The notes: generated from the sequence alone by a model not told the origin. A stretch of DNA of 58,015 bases from Streptomyces bambusae (GCF_019400985.1 NZ_WTFF01000011.1:1-58015); one strand, 5' to 3'. Shown: positions 24,924 through 32,902, counted from the first letter of the stretch. Numbers and translations are program-made.

Positions 24924-26660
24924 ATGAACGGGAACGGGAACGGGAACGGGAACGAGGACGGGCATAGGAACGGGCGCAGGAACGGGCACGGGAGCGTGGA
25001 CGGGGCAGGGAACGGGACGGGGGCGGGGACGGAGATGGGGGCGGGGACGGAGATGGGGATGGGGACGGAGATGGGGATGGGGACGGGGAACGGGACGGCG
25101 AACGGGACGGGAAGCGAAAGCGGGCCCGAGGACACGCGCGAGTCCGAGAAGGAGAACGCGACCGAGGTGCTGATCGTGGGCGCGGGTCCCACCGGCCTGG
25201 TCCTGGCCTGCGACCTCGCGCGCCGCGGCGTGCGCGCGATGATCGTGGAACGCTCCCCGGGGCTGTTCCCCGGCTCCCGCGGCAAGGGCGTCCAGCCGCG
25301 GACGTTGGAGGTCTTCGACGACCTCGGCGTCCTCGACGAGGTCCTGCGCTGGGGCGGCCCCACGCCCGTCGGCATGGCCTGGAAGGACGGAGTGCGGCTC
25401 GGCGAGCAGCAGATGTTCGAGCCGGTCGAGGCCACGGAGCAGGCGCCGTACGTGGGCCCGTGGATGCTGCCCCAGTGGCGTACGCAGGAGATACTGCTCG
25501 CCCGCCTGCACGAGCTGGGCGGCGAGGTGCTCTTCGGACACGAGCTGACCGGGCTCGTCCAGGACGCCGAGGGCGTGCACGCCGTCCTCACGCGGGCCGG
25601 CGGGGACGGCGGCACCGTCAGGGTGCGCGCGCAGTACGCGACAGCGGCCGACGGCGGCCGCTCCACGGTCCGCCGGCTCCTCGGCATCAAGATGACGGGG
25701 GAGCAGGTCGACACCACCCCGCTGGTCGTCGCCGACGTCGTCGTCGACTCCCTCGACCGCGACAACTGGCACATGTTTCCGCCGGCCGAGGACGGCAGCC
25801 GCGGCTTCGCCGCCCTGTGCCCCCTCCCCCACACCGGGGAGTTCCAGTTCGTCGCGCAGTACCCTCAGGCGCGCGCCGAGCTCACCGCGGACGACATCCG
25901 CGCCCTGGTGGCGGAGCTCACGCACGTCCGCGCGGAGGAGGTCACCGAGGTCCGCTGGGCCTCCGACTTCACCGTCAACGCGGCGCTCGCCGACCGGTTC
26001 CGCGAGGGCCGCGTCTTCCTGGCGGGCGATGCCGCCCACATCCACTCGCCCGCCGGCGGCCAGGGGCTCAACACGAGTGTCCAGGACGCCTACAACCTCG
26101 GCTGGAAGCTGGGCGCTGTACTGCGCGACGGCGCGCCCGAGTCCCTGCTCGACACGTACGAGGCGGAGCGCCGACCCAACGCGGCCGCCATGCTCGGCCT
26201 GTCCACGCGCATTCACCGCGGTCAGGCCCGGCGCGGCGCCGCCACCCGGCAGCTCGGCCTCCACCACCGCGATTCCCCGCTCACCCACGAGGGCCGGCCC
26301 GGCCTGCCCGAGGAGGCCCTGACCGCGGGTGACCGTGCCCCCGACGGCAGGCGCGACGGCCTGCGGCTCTTCGACGTCTTCCGGGGTCCGCACTTCACCC
26401 TGCTCGCCGTGGACACCGAGCTGCCGGAGGAGCTGCCGCCCCTCCCCCACCTGCGCACGGCCCGGACCGGCGCCTACGAGGCCTACGGCCGGGGCCTGTT
26501 CCTCATCCGCCCGGACGGCTACATCGCCTGGGCCGCTCCCTCGGCCGCGGCATCAGCGGACCTGCGGCGGTGGGCGACCCTCGTATCAGGTGCGGACCTC
26601 ACGTCGGGTGGGGCCCCCGAGGTGGGTGCGGCAGCCGAGGACATACCCGCGGGCGCCTGA
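24924..26660 (+). CDS. FAD-dependent aromatic monooxygenase (PHBH-fold) with repeat-rich N-terminus
   Basis: The 578-residue protein has a Gly/Asn/Thr/Met low-complexity leader (residues 1-~75) encoded by GGGAACG- and GGGGACGGAGAT-type DNA repeats, followed by a complete class A flavoprotein hydroxylase: FAD-binding 'VLIVGAGPTGLVLACDLARR', the 'ADGGRSTVRRLLGI' segment and the second FAD motif 'GDAAHIHSPAGGQGLNTSVQ'. Relatives hydroxylate phenols, polyketides, tetracyclines or rifamycins. Control by the divergent TetR suggests induction by an aromatic compound, so detoxification is likely. Internal ATGs in the repeat (the Met of TEMGAG units) are alternative starts; ATG 24924 has GGGAGA upstream. 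Confidence 0.88.
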   Translation: MNGNGNGNGNEDGHRNGRRNGHGSVDGAGNGTGAGTEMGAGTEMGMGTEMGMGTGNGTANGTGSESGPEDTRESEKENATEVLIVGAGPTGLVLACDLARRGVRAMIVERSPGLFPGSRGKGVQPRTLEVFDDLGVLDEVLRWGGPTPVGMAWKDGVRLGEQQMFEPVEATEQAPYVGPWMLPQWRTQEILLARLHELGGEVLFGHELTGLVQDAEGVHAVLTRAGGDGGTVRVRAQYATAADGGRSTVRRLLGIKMTGEQVDTTPLVVADVVVDSLDRDNWHMFPPAEDGSRGFAALCPLPHTGEFQFVAQYPQARAELTADDIRALVAELTHVRAEEVTEVRWASDFTVNAALADRFREGRVFLAGDAAHIHSPAGGQGLNTSVQDAYNLGWKLGAVLRDGAPESLLDTYEAERRPNAAAMLGLSTRIHRGQARRGAATRQLGLHHRDSPLTHEGRPGLPEEALTAGDRAPDGRRDGLRLFDVFRGPHFTLLAVDTELPEELPPLPHLRTARTGAYEAYGRGLFLIRPDGYIAWAAPSAAASADLRRWATLVSGADLTSGGAPEVGAAAEDIPAGA

Positions 26661-26709
26661 CCCGGCAGCACCGGCCGTCAGGCGGGCCCGGCGCGGTGGG
26701 CGGCGCCGA

Positions 26710-26835
26710 TCACGCCGGCACGCCCAGGGCAGGGGCGCGCCATGCCGGACTGTAGAAGTAGTGGTCGTCGGCGTCCTCCTGGTCGGGCGTGTCCTCTTCC
26801 CGTATGTCCTCGTTCACGATCATGACCGTGATCAT
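26710..26835 (-). CDS. Small acidic ORF (41 aa) downstream of an XRE-type gene
   Basis: An ORF of 41 codons lies 31 bp downstream of the XRE gene on the same strand. Its product begins MITVMIVNEDIREE, has a run of acidic residues (DTPDQEDADD), then an aromatic HYFYSPAW and an uncharged tail. No signal peptide is seen and no good ribosome-binding site precedes either ATG (26835 or 26823). Its composition, very acidic and with a tyrosine/tryptophan cluster, is unlike random high-GC reading frames, which tend to be Arg/Pro/Ala-rich. It could be a regulatory or precursor peptide. Function unknown. Confidence 0.4.
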   Translation of the reverse strand: MITVMIVNEDIREEDTPDQEDADDHYFYSPAWRAPALGVPA

Positions 26836-26866
26836 AGGGGGCGGCAGCAGGCGCGTTCCTCACGCC

Positions 26867-27352
26867 TCACGGCGCGTCCTCCGTGCCGGCGCCGCCGCGG
26901 AGGTCGAGGACGGAGCGCACCGCTTCCACCCCCTGGGCGGACACAGCCGCCACGGTGGCGGCCCTCAGGGCGACCGAGCGGACGTCGTTGGCCCGCAGGG
27001 CGGCGGCCAGCGCGAGCCGTGCCGAAACCCGCGCGGCGACCTCGTCGTCGACGAAGTAGGCGAGGGGGACACCGAAGAAGGCGCCGAGGGCGCGCAGTGA
27101 CCCGACGGCCGGGTTGGCCACCCTGCCGTTCACCAGGGACCACAACTGGCCGGCCGACAGCCGCAGGGCGTTCGGCCCGGACGTGATCTGCCGGATGCCG
27201 TCGACGACTTCCTGCAGGGTGTAGCGCCGTCCGAGGGGCTGGATGCAGGTGAAGAGGTACTCGACCCGAAGGCCGAGCAGCGTGGCCCGTTCGTCGGGAG
27301 TGCCGTCCACCGCCTGCTCGTCGGCGGCCGCCTCCCTGTCCTCTCCGCGCAT
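26867..27352 (-). CDS. XRE-type helix-turn-helix DNA-binding protein
   Basis: The 161-residue protein has a helix-turn-helix region near residues 70-105 ('LRLSAGQLWSLVNGRVANPA', 'LRALGAFFGVPLAYFVDDE'), as in actinobacterial XRE/EspR-like regulators whose recognition helix is followed by 'FFGVPxxYF'. The C-terminal ~60 residues are Ala/Val-rich helical sequence, possibly for dimerisation. A GGGGGAG lies 8 nt before the ATG. It follows the small secreted-protein gene after a terminator-like hairpin and precedes a 41-codon ORF it may be co-transcribed with. Targets unknown. Confidence 0.82.
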   Translation of the reverse strand: MRGEDREAAADEQAVDGTPDERATLLGLRVEYLFTCIQPLGRRYTLQEVVDGIRQITSGPNALRLSAGQLWSLVNGRVANPAVGSLRALGAFFGVPLAYFVDDEVAARVSARLALAAALRANDVRSVALRAATVAAVSAQGVEAVRSVLDLRGGAGTEDAP

Positions 27353-27369
27353 GTCGTTTGCTCCCCCGC

Positions 27370-27399
27370 GGGTCCGGGACGCGCAGACGCCCCGGACCC
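27370..27399. terminator. Terminator-like hairpin between secreted gene and XRE gene
   Basis: GGGTCCGGG (27370-27378) pairs with CCCGGACCC (27391-27399) around a 12-nt loop that can add CG/CG pairs. It lies just after the stop of the minus-strand secreted-protein gene and before the XRE start. Confidence 0.6.
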
Positions 27400-27416
27400 G
27401 GGTCAGGTCACGGCCT

Positions 27417-27749
27417 TCAGCTGTAGGTGGCCGTGATGGCGATACCGGTGCGGCCGCCGGTCACGCCCGTCAGGTCGATGGGGGCGGCGTTCGTCCAGGA
27501 GCCGTTCGCGCTGCGGATGGTGTGCAGGATCCGGTTGTCCGTCGTGACGAAGGTCGCCTGGAGTTCGTCGTTGACCGAGGCCACGGACACATCCGTGACC
27601 GTGACACCACCGAGGAGGAAGGCCATGTCGTTCGGGTACGCCGGACCCGCGCCGTGGGAGGGCGTCGCAGTCAGGCCCACCGGCCCCGCGGTGGCCAGGG
27701 CGACGGCGGTCGCGGACGTCAGGGCGCGACGGGTCAAGGCCGTGGGCAA
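27417..27749 (-). CDS. Small secreted protein resembling a single propeller/lectin repeat
   Basis: Read from a TTG at 27749 behind GGGGGA, the product has 110 residues: a signal peptide (PTALTRRALTSATAVALA... to about residue 33) and one ~70-residue domain. Its 'ELQATFVTTDNRILHTIRS' and 'NGSWTNAAPIDLTGVTGG' follow the same pattern as the tandem repeats in the C-terminal half of the secreted protein at 52573-54216 ('GRLHHTIRKADGTW...GDV'). So it looks like a single blade of a multi-blade domain. It overlaps antisense with the truncated PPOX frame, and the TTG start is uncertain. Confidence 0.55.
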   Translation of the reverse strand: MPTALTRRALTSATAVALATAGPVGLTATPSHGAGPAYPNDMAFLLGGVTVTDVSVASVNDELQATFVTTDNRILHTIRSANGSWTNAAPIDLTGVTGGRTGIAITATYS

Positions 27750-27774
27750 GGAAGATCCCCCGGTGGGTGCCTCG

Positions 27775-28044
27775 ATGAGTGAAGGGGCGCAGAGGCTGCT
27801 GGAGCAGCTGACCCCGGTCGGCAAGCCGCCGGGCAGCGCGATCGTGGTCCAGGTGGCGGAGGCCTACCAGCACTGCCCGAAGGCATTCCTGCGCAGTGGC
27901 GCCTGGCAGCCGGAGCAGCGGCTCGGCGAGGACGCCGTGCCCAGCTCGGCCGAGATCACCCTCTCGCACCTGGGACTGCCCGGCCTGACACTGGAGCAGA
28001 TCGAGGAGCACGAGCGGGAGTCGCTGCTGTACCGGTACGAGTAG
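27775..28044 (+). pseudogene. C-terminal remnant of a pyridoxamine-5'-phosphate-oxidase-like (PPOX) protein
   Basis: The frame gives 'PPGSAIVVQVAEAYQHCPKAFLRSGAWQPE' and 'LPGLTLEQIEEHERESLLYRYE', which match the last ~85 residues of actinobacterial FMN-binding PPOX-family proteins. The N-terminal FMN-binding barrel (~120 residues) is missing; upstream DNA is instead occupied by the opposite-strand secreted-protein gene. An ATG at 27775 exists but would give only 89 residues, so the gene is most likely a deletion remnant. Its 3' end overlaps the C-terminus of the convergent MFS gene by 89 bp. Confidence 0.65.
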
Positions 28045-29248
28045 CCGGTGGGCGCCACAGGCGGACGGCCGCGACCGCCGAGCCGGCGGCGATCGCGCCG
28101 AGGGCGACGACCGCGGCCGTCAGGCCGGCGGTGGCGCCCACCCAGCCGGCCAGCGGATAGGTCAGCAGCCAGCAGGCGTGGGACAGCGAGAACTGGGCGG
28201 CGAAGGCCTCGGTGCGTTCCTCGGGCGGGGCCGCGCGGCGGATGAGGCGGCCGGTGGGGGTGAGCACCATGGAGCCGGCCGCCCCGAACCCCGCCCATGC
28301 CGCCAGCAGTGCGGGCCAGCGCCACCCGCCCGAGGCGGCCGCGGTCATGCCGCCCGCCGCGGCGAACACCACCGCCAGGGCGAGCGCGCCGCGCAGCATC
28401 ACCGTACGGTCGGAGGCCCTGTCCAGGACCCGGGGCAGGAGCAGGGCGACGGCCATGGAGCCGGCCCCGTACGCGCCGAGGGCGAGGGCGACGTCCGAGG
28501 TGGCGCGGCCGAGGTGGTCGCGGACGTAGACGACGGTGTTGACGGTGACCAGGGCGCCGGCCGCGGCCACGGCGAGGTTGAGCAGCATCAGGGCCCGTAG
28601 CTGCGGGGCGGCGAAGAACAGCCGGGTGCCCGCGGCGGCCTTGGCGTACACCGCGCCCGCGCGACGTGCCGCCGGCACCGGTCGCGGCAGGGCGGCGGAC
28701 AGGACCAGCGCCGCGGAGCCGGCGAATCCCGCGACCGTGCCGAGGAACAGCCAGTTGTAGCTCATGACGGTGAGCAGGGCTGCGGCCAGGGCCGGGCTGA
28801 ACAGGCTCTCCAGGTCATAGGCGAGCCGGGACATGGACAGGGCCCGGGTGTAGTCGCGCTCCTCGGGCAGCACGTCGGGGATGGCGGCCTGGAAGGCCGG
28901 GGTGAAGGCTGCCGAGGCCGCCTGGAGGGCGAGGATGAGGGCGTAGACCTGCCAGACCTGGTCCACGAACGGCAGGGCCAGGGCCACCGCCGCCCGGATC
29001 AGGTCGGCGGCGGTCATCAGGGTGCGGCGCGGGACGCGGCCCGCGAATGCGCCGACGGCCGGGGCGACGACCACGTACGCCACCATCTTGATCGCCAGCG
29101 CGGTGCCGAGGACCGATCCGGCCCTGGCGCCCGCGATGTCGTAGGCGAGCAGTCCGAGGGCGACGGTGGCCAGGCCCGTGCCGGTCAGGGCGACGACCTG
29201 GGCGGCGAAGAGGTGCCGGTAGGTGCGGTTGCGCAGGACCGAGAGCAT
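27956..29248 (-). CDS. MFS efflux transporter
   Basis: The 430-residue protein has about twelve hydrophobic segments and starts 'MLSVLRNRTYRHLFAAQVV', typical of actinobacterial MFS drug exporters, with 'GRVPRRTLMTAADLIRA' as the loop 2-3 signature. ATG 29248 was chosen over longer frames because it begins at this conserved N-terminus. The last ~30 residues (TGTAATPARAPRS...) run antisense into the PPOX remnant, suggesting that the 3' end was altered by the same rearrangement. It is divergent from an ArsR-family gene that probably regulates it. Confidence 0.88.
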   Translation of the reverse strand: MLSVLRNRTYRHLFAAQVVALTGTGLATVALGLLAYDIAGARAGSVLGTALAIKMVAYVVVAPAVGAFAGRVPRRTLMTAADLIRAAVALALPFVDQVWQVYALILALQAASAAFTPAFQAAIPDVLPEERDYTRALSMSRLAYDLESLFSPALAAALLTVMSYNWLFLGTVAGFAGSAALVLSAALPRPVPAARRAGAVYAKAAAGTRLFFAAPQLRALMLLNLAVAAAGALVTVNTVVYVRDHLGRATSDVALALGAYGAGSMAVALLLPRVLDRASDRTVMLRGALALAVVFAAAGGMTAAASGGWRWPALLAAWAGFGAAGSMVLTPTGRLIRRAAPPEERTEAFAAQFSLSHACWLLTYPLAGWVGATAGLTAAVVALGAIAAGSAVAAVRLWRPPATRTGTAATPARAPRSAPVSGRAVPGARG

Positions 29249-29302
29249 GCGGGGGTGTCCCTTCGGGAGGGGCGTCCGGGGCCACGCCTCAACGATACCC
29301 AC

Positions 29303-29322
29303 GTGTGCGCATGCATGCACAT
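29303..29322. promoter_or_regulatory. Candidate ArsR operator region
   Basis: Between the divergent MFS and ArsR genes lies GTGTGCGCATGCATGCACAT, with TGTGC...GCACA dyad arms and an internal TGCATGCA palindrome. It is the only obvious dyad in the 122-bp gap, so it may bind the ArsR protein. Confidence 0.45.
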
Positions 29323-29370
29323 GATGGTGTGTAGCGCCTGTCGGACGTGGAGCCGCCCTACGCTGGGGTC

Positions 29371-29730
29371 ATGCCGGTCAGCGAATCCTCATCACTTGCC
29401 ACGTCTGCGCATCAGCACGCGGTCGACGGGACCCGGCTGACGGAGGCCGCCTCGGTCTTCGGCCTGCTCGCCGACCCGACGCGGCTGCACCTGCTGTGGC
29501 TGCTGGCGCAGGGCGAGGCGGACGTCGGCACGCTCGCCGAGCAGTGCGCGGCCTCACGGACGGGCGTCAGCCAGCATCTGGCGAAGCTTCGGCTGTCCGG
29601 ACTGGTCGAGACCCGCCGCGAAGGCCGGCACGTGCACTACCGGCTGGCCGACGGGCACCTGCGGCGCCTGGTCCTGGAGGCACTCAGCCATGCCGACCAC
29701 CGGGTCAGCGGCGAGGCCCCGCACGACTGA
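29371..29730 (+). CDS. ArsR/SmtB-family transcriptional regulator
   Basis: The 119-residue protein is a winged helix with 'VFGLLADPTRLHLLWLLAQG', recognition helix 'CAASRTGVSQHLAKLRLSGL' and wing 'VETRREGRHVHYRLADGHL'. The ELCVCDL metal-binding helix of arsenic sensors is replaced by 'VGTLAEQCAAS' with a single Cys, and the C-terminus has several His/Asp, so metal sensing through the alpha-5 site is possible but not certain. TACGCT (29359-29364) ends 6 nt before the ATG, so the transcript is probably leaderless. It likely represses the divergent MFS gene. Confidence 0.9.
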   Translation: MPVSESSSLATSAHQHAVDGTRLTEAASVFGLLADPTRLHLLWLLAQGEADVGTLAEQCAASRTGVSQHLAKLRLSGLVETRREGRHVHYRLADGHLRRLVLEALSHADHRVSGEAPHD

Positions 29731-29796
29731 GCCCGGTGAGCCCGACGAGCCCGAAAAGGGTTGGGCTCCGGCGGGAAGCGCCTCTACGGTGACGCG

Positions 29797-30330
29797 GTGA
29801 CCACTCAAGTGATCGTATTGAACGGCGGATCCAGTTCGGGCAAGTCCGGCATCGCCCGGTGTCTGCAGGCCGTCCTGCCGGACCCCTGGCTGGCCCTCGG
29901 GGCCGACACCCTGGTCGATGCGATGCCCGCGTCCCTGCAGGCGTCGGACGCCGGCATCGAGTTCGCCGCGGACGGCGGCGTGAGCGTCGGGCCGGAGTTC
30001 CGGAAGCTGGACGCGGCGTGGAGCAAGGGCGTCGCCGCGATGGTCCGGGCGGGCGCCCGGGTCATCGTCGACGAGGTCTTCCTCGGCGGCGCGGCGTCCC
30101 AGCAGCGCTGGCGCGAGGCCCTGGACGGCCTGGACGTGCTGTGGGTGGGGGTCCGCTGCGACGGCACGGTCGCGGCCGGCCGGGAGACCGCCCGCGGCGA
30201 CCGGGTCGCGGGGATGGCCGCGGCGCAGGCGGAGGCGGTACACCGGGGCGTGGTCTACGACCTGGAGGTGGACACCACGCGGACCGAGTCACTGGCGTGC
30301 GCGCGGGTCATCGCCGCGCGCGTCGGGTGA
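29797..30330 (+). CDS. cpt: Chloramphenicol 3-O-phosphotransferase-like kinase
   Basis: The 177-residue protein closely resembles the Cpt enzyme of Streptomyces venezuelae in length and sequence: P-loop GGSSSGKS (residues 10-17), catalytic-position Asp37 in '[11 protein letters not shown]', '[16 protein letters not shown]', '[17 protein letters not shown]' and '[20 protein letters not shown]'. Cpt phosphorylates the primary hydroxyl of chloramphenicol and confers self-resistance in the producer. No chloramphenicol biosynthetic gene is in the window, so this is a stand-alone homologue. The GTG start lies 6 nt after a -10-like TACGGT with TTGGGC 18 bp further upstream, so it is probably leaderless. 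Confidence 0.88.
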   Translation: MTTQVIVLNGGSSSGKSGIARCLQAVLPDPWLALGADTLVDAMPASLQASDAGIEFAADGGVSVGPEFRKLDAAWSKGVAAMVRAGARVIVDEVFLGGAASQQRWREALDGLDVLWVGVRCDGTVAAGRETARGDRVAGMAAAQAEAVHRGVVYDLEVDTTRTESLACARVIAARVG

Positions 30331-30491
30331 CCATCGGGTGACCGTACGGGCGACCGCCCGGACTGGTCACCATCCCCGGCCCGGCCCCGCCCCGACCCCG
30401 CCCCGGCTGCGCCCGTACGCCGCAACACCGGCAGCGGGCGGGGCCGCAGGTCGGGCCGCAGACGGGGCCACAGGCGGGGCCGCGAGCGGGG

Positions 30492-31097
30492 TCACGGGGC
30501 GCCTGGGAGGAGTCGGGCGGCCAGCAGTAGGCCGACGACGCTGCCGGCCTCCGTGATCCGCCCGGAGACCGCGGCCTGCACCGCCTCCTCCACCGGTGTC
30601 CAGTGGACCGTCATGGCGGCCTCGGTCGCGTCCCGGGCCGCGCGGCGGTCCGGGGTCAGGCCGGTGGCGAGGAAGACGTGGGTCGCGGCGGCCGTACTGC
30701 CCGGCAGCGGGTGGAGGACCGTCAGCAGCTGCACATGCCCGGGCCGCCTGCCGATCTCCTCCGCGCACTCGCGGCGGGCGGCTTCCTCCGGCGGCTCGCC
30801 CGCCTCGATGCCACCGCCGGGCAGGTGGAGCACCCGCCGCCCCAGCAGGTAGAAGCCGTCCTCGACGAGCGCGATGCGCCCGTCCCCGTCGAGCGCGACG
30901 ACGCGGGCCGCGTCCGCCGTGACCACGTGGTCGTACGTCCCGGCCGCACCGTCCGGCCGGACCACCCGGTCCTGGCACAGGGTCAGGAAGTCCCCCTGGT
31001 GCAGCAGCCGCGTGTCCAGGTGCCGCCAGCCCGAGCCCTCGCCGGGCGGGTGTTCCGCGTCCGGGCCTCCGACGCGGCCCTCCTCCGAAGGGGTCAT
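30492..31097 (-). CDS. Nudix hydrolase (ADP-ribose-pyrophosphatase-like)
   Basis: The 201-residue protein contains a complete Nudix box, GX5EX7REUXEEXGU, as 'GGIEAGEPPEEAARRECAEE' followed by IGRRPG, in an ADP-ribose pyrophosphatase-like context ('YDHVVTADAARVVALDGDGR', 'LHLPGG'). Such enzymes cleave nucleoside diphosphates linked to another moiety. The ~150 bp between its stop and the Cpt-like gene is C/G-rich imperfect repeat sequence (GGGGCCGCAGGC-like units, 30425-30490) with no gene. The N-terminal ~25 residues are Gly/Glu/Pro-rich. Confidence 0.88.
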   Translation of the reverse strand: MTPSEEGRVGGPDAEHPPGEGSGWRHLDTRLLHQGDFLTLCQDRVVRPDGAAGTYDHVVTADAARVVALDGDGRIALVEDGFYLLGRRVLHLPGGGIEAGEPPEEAARRECAEEIGRRPGHVQLLTVLHPLPGSTAAATHVFLATGLTPDRRAARDATEAAMTVHWTPVEEAVQAAVSGRITEAGSVVGLLLAARLLPGAP

Positions 31098-31215
31098 GCG
31101 CGTTCCGCCTTTCCGGCCGACGTACGAATGGACTGCGGGTGGACTGCGGATGGACTGCGAGTGGGCCGCGAGGGAGCTGCGACGGGGACCCGGCGCCGGG
31201 ACTCCTACCCGCCCG

Positions 31216-31695
31216 TCACGGCGCGGCCACCTTCCCCTTCACGGCCTTCAGCTTGCGCCACACCGCGCCGAGCGCCGCCAGGTCCTGCGCGTCGAGGAGG
31301 TCGGTGAAGACCGGGGCCAGTGCCTCGCGGCGGGTGGCGTCGGCCTCGGCGAAGACCCGGCGCCCCTCCTCGGTGAGGGAGACCTCGACCGACCGGGCGT
31401 CGCGCGCCGAGGGGGTACGGGCCACCAGGCCGCGGCCCTGGAGGGCGTCCACGACCCGGGAGACCTGGCTCCGGCTGAGCATCGTGCTGTTGCCGAGGAC
31501 GGAGGCGGGCACCGGTTCGGGGCTGGTGGCCAGCCACAGCATGACCTCGAACCACGACACGGGGAGGTCGTGCGCCTTGGTCAGGGCCCGGTCGACGCGC
31601 TCGGTGAGGGTGGTGCCGGCCCAGACCAGACCGTAGAAGGCGAAGTCCGCCTCCGGCATGTCGGCCTGCGTGAGCTTCTTCGCCTTGGGTGTCAT
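31216..31695 (-). CDS. MarR-family transcriptional regulator
   Basis: The 159-residue protein has a MarR winged helix: 'LPVSWFEVMLWLATSP', recognition segment 'STMLSRSQVSRVVDALQGRG' and wing 'TPSARDARSVEVSLTEEGR'. It is divergent from an SDR gene across an 88-bp gap containing a long TGTGTG/CACACA dyad. TAGACT (minus strand, 31708-31703) ends 7 nt before the ATG and no ribosome-binding site is visible, so the message is probably leaderless. It likely controls the SDR gene and itself. Confidence 0.9.
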   Translation of the reverse strand: MTPKAKKLTQADMPEADFAFYGLVWAGTTLTERVDRALTKAHDLPVSWFEVMLWLATSPEPVPASVLGNSTMLSRSQVSRVVDALQGRGLVARTPSARDARSVEVSLTEEGRRVFAEADATRREALAPVFTDLLDAQDLAALGAVWRKLKAVKGKVAAP

Positions 31696-31713
31696 GGAAG
31701 GAAGTCTAGGGAT

Positions 31714-31756
31714 TGCGTGCGCACACACACAAACCTATGATGTGTGTGCACGCACA
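31714..31756. promoter_or_regulatory. Candidate MarR operator (alternating TG/CA inverted repeat)
   Basis: TGCGTGCGCACACACACA (31714-31731) and TGTGTGTGCACGCACA (31741-31756) form an imperfect inverted repeat around AACCTATGA in the MarR/SDR divergent gap. On the minus strand TTGTGT and TAGACT, 18 bp apart, could be the MarR -35 and -10. Overlap of promoter and dyad fits autorepression. Confidence 0.6.
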
Positions 31757-31783
31757 TAAATGCGCTCCCCGAAAGGCACCCTC

Positions 31784-32635
31784 ATGTCCTCCACCAGCAC
31801 CCCCCGCACCGTCCTCATCACCGGCACCTCCTCCGGCATCGGCCTGGCCGCCGCCGTCGCCGCCGCCCGGGCCGGCTGGAACACCGTCGCCACCCTCCGT
31901 GACCCCAGCCGCGCCGACGCGCTGCGCAAGGCAGCCGCCGAGGCCGGCGTCGAGCTCGACATCCGGCAGCTCGACGTCGTCGACGAGGCCTCCGTCGCCG
32001 CCGCCGTCGACGGCGTGATCGCCGACTACGGCCGCCTGGACGCGGTGGTCAACAACGCGGGCGCCGGCCACGTCGGCACCCTGGAGAACGACTCCGTCGC
32101 CGACGTCCGCGAGGTCATGGAGGTCAACTTCTTCGGCGTGCTGAACGTCTCCAAGGCCGCACTCCCCCATCTGCGGGCCACCGGCGGCCGACTGATCACC
32201 GTCACCAGCGTCGGCGGCGTCGTCGGCCAGCCCTTCAACGAGGCGTACTGCGCGGCGAAGTTCGCCGTCGAGGGCTACATGGAGAGCCTGGCGCCGGTCG
32301 CCCGGACCGTGGGCGTGAGCGTGTCCGTCATCGAGCCCGGCGCGGTGGCCACCGAGTTCGTCACCAACATCGGGCTGGACATCGAGGCCGAGATCGCCGC
32401 CGCCGGACCGTACGCCGACGCGATGCGCAGCTACATCGACGTCGTCGTGGGCCAGTTCATGGACGGCGCCCAGACCCCGGCCGGCGCGGCCGAGGCGGTC
32501 ATGGAAGCCCTCACCGCCGACAGCCCCGCCTTCCGCATCCAGACCACCGACTGGGCCCGTACCTTCACCGGCGCCAAGCTGGCCGACCTCGACGGCTCCG
32601 CCGTCCTCGCCATGACCGGAGCCTGGGTCGGCTGA
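31784..32635 (+). CDS. Short-chain dehydrogenase/reductase
   Basis: The 283-residue protein is a classical SDR: cofactor motif 'TVLITGTSSGIGLAAAVA', 'VVNNAGAGHVGTL', Ser in 'ITVTSVGGVVGQP' and the active-site 'EAYCAAKFAVEGYMESL' (YxxxK). A basic residue follows the first strand-helix unit (TLRDPS), suggesting NADP(H). The substrate is unknown. The ATG follows AAAGG; an in-frame ATG at 31760 would add eight residues. Divergent from the MarR gene. Confidence 0.92.
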   Translation: MSSTSTPRTVLITGTSSGIGLAAAVAAARAGWNTVATLRDPSRADALRKAAAEAGVELDIRQLDVVDEASVAAAVDGVIADYGRLDAVVNNAGAGHVGTLENDSVADVREVMEVNFFGVLNVSKAALPHLRATGGRLITVTSVGGVVGQPFNEAYCAAKFAVEGYMESLAPVARTVGVSVSVIEPGAVATEFVTNIGLDIEAEIAAAGPYADAMRSYIDVVVGQFMDGAQTPAGAAEAVMEALTADSPAFRIQTTDWARTFTGAKLADLDGSAVLAMTGAWVG

Positions 32636-32759
32636 CCGACCCCACAGACGGGCCCGGCCGCACAGGCACCCGGCCGCCGTCAGACCGCGCGGAGTGCGCC
32701 CGGGCGGCGGCCGGTGAGGCGGTCGAGCGCGGCCGCGTCGCGGCGTCGGCCTCGCTGCT

Positions 32760-32902
32760 GTCGGCGTCCTCGGCGAGGATGCGGTGGACGGTGGCGGCCG
32801 AGGGTCGCTTGCCCTGGCTCTTGTCTGAGGTGATGACGAGCTTGCGGGCGATCTCGGGGACGGCAACCCATCGGCCCGTAGGGATCGGGACTTGAGGAAC
32901 AT
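32760..32902 (-). pseudogene. Remnant resembling the DNA-binding tail of a recombinase
   Basis: Reading the minus strand gives 'GRWVAVPEIARKLVITSDK' followed by 'SQGKRPSAATVHRILAEDAD', a helix-turn-helix-like segment with the pattern often seen at the C-terminus of actinobacterial recombinase-type proteins. No start codon or longer conserved domain surrounds it, so it looks like a decayed fragment. The family assignment is from pattern memory only. Confidence 0.3.
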
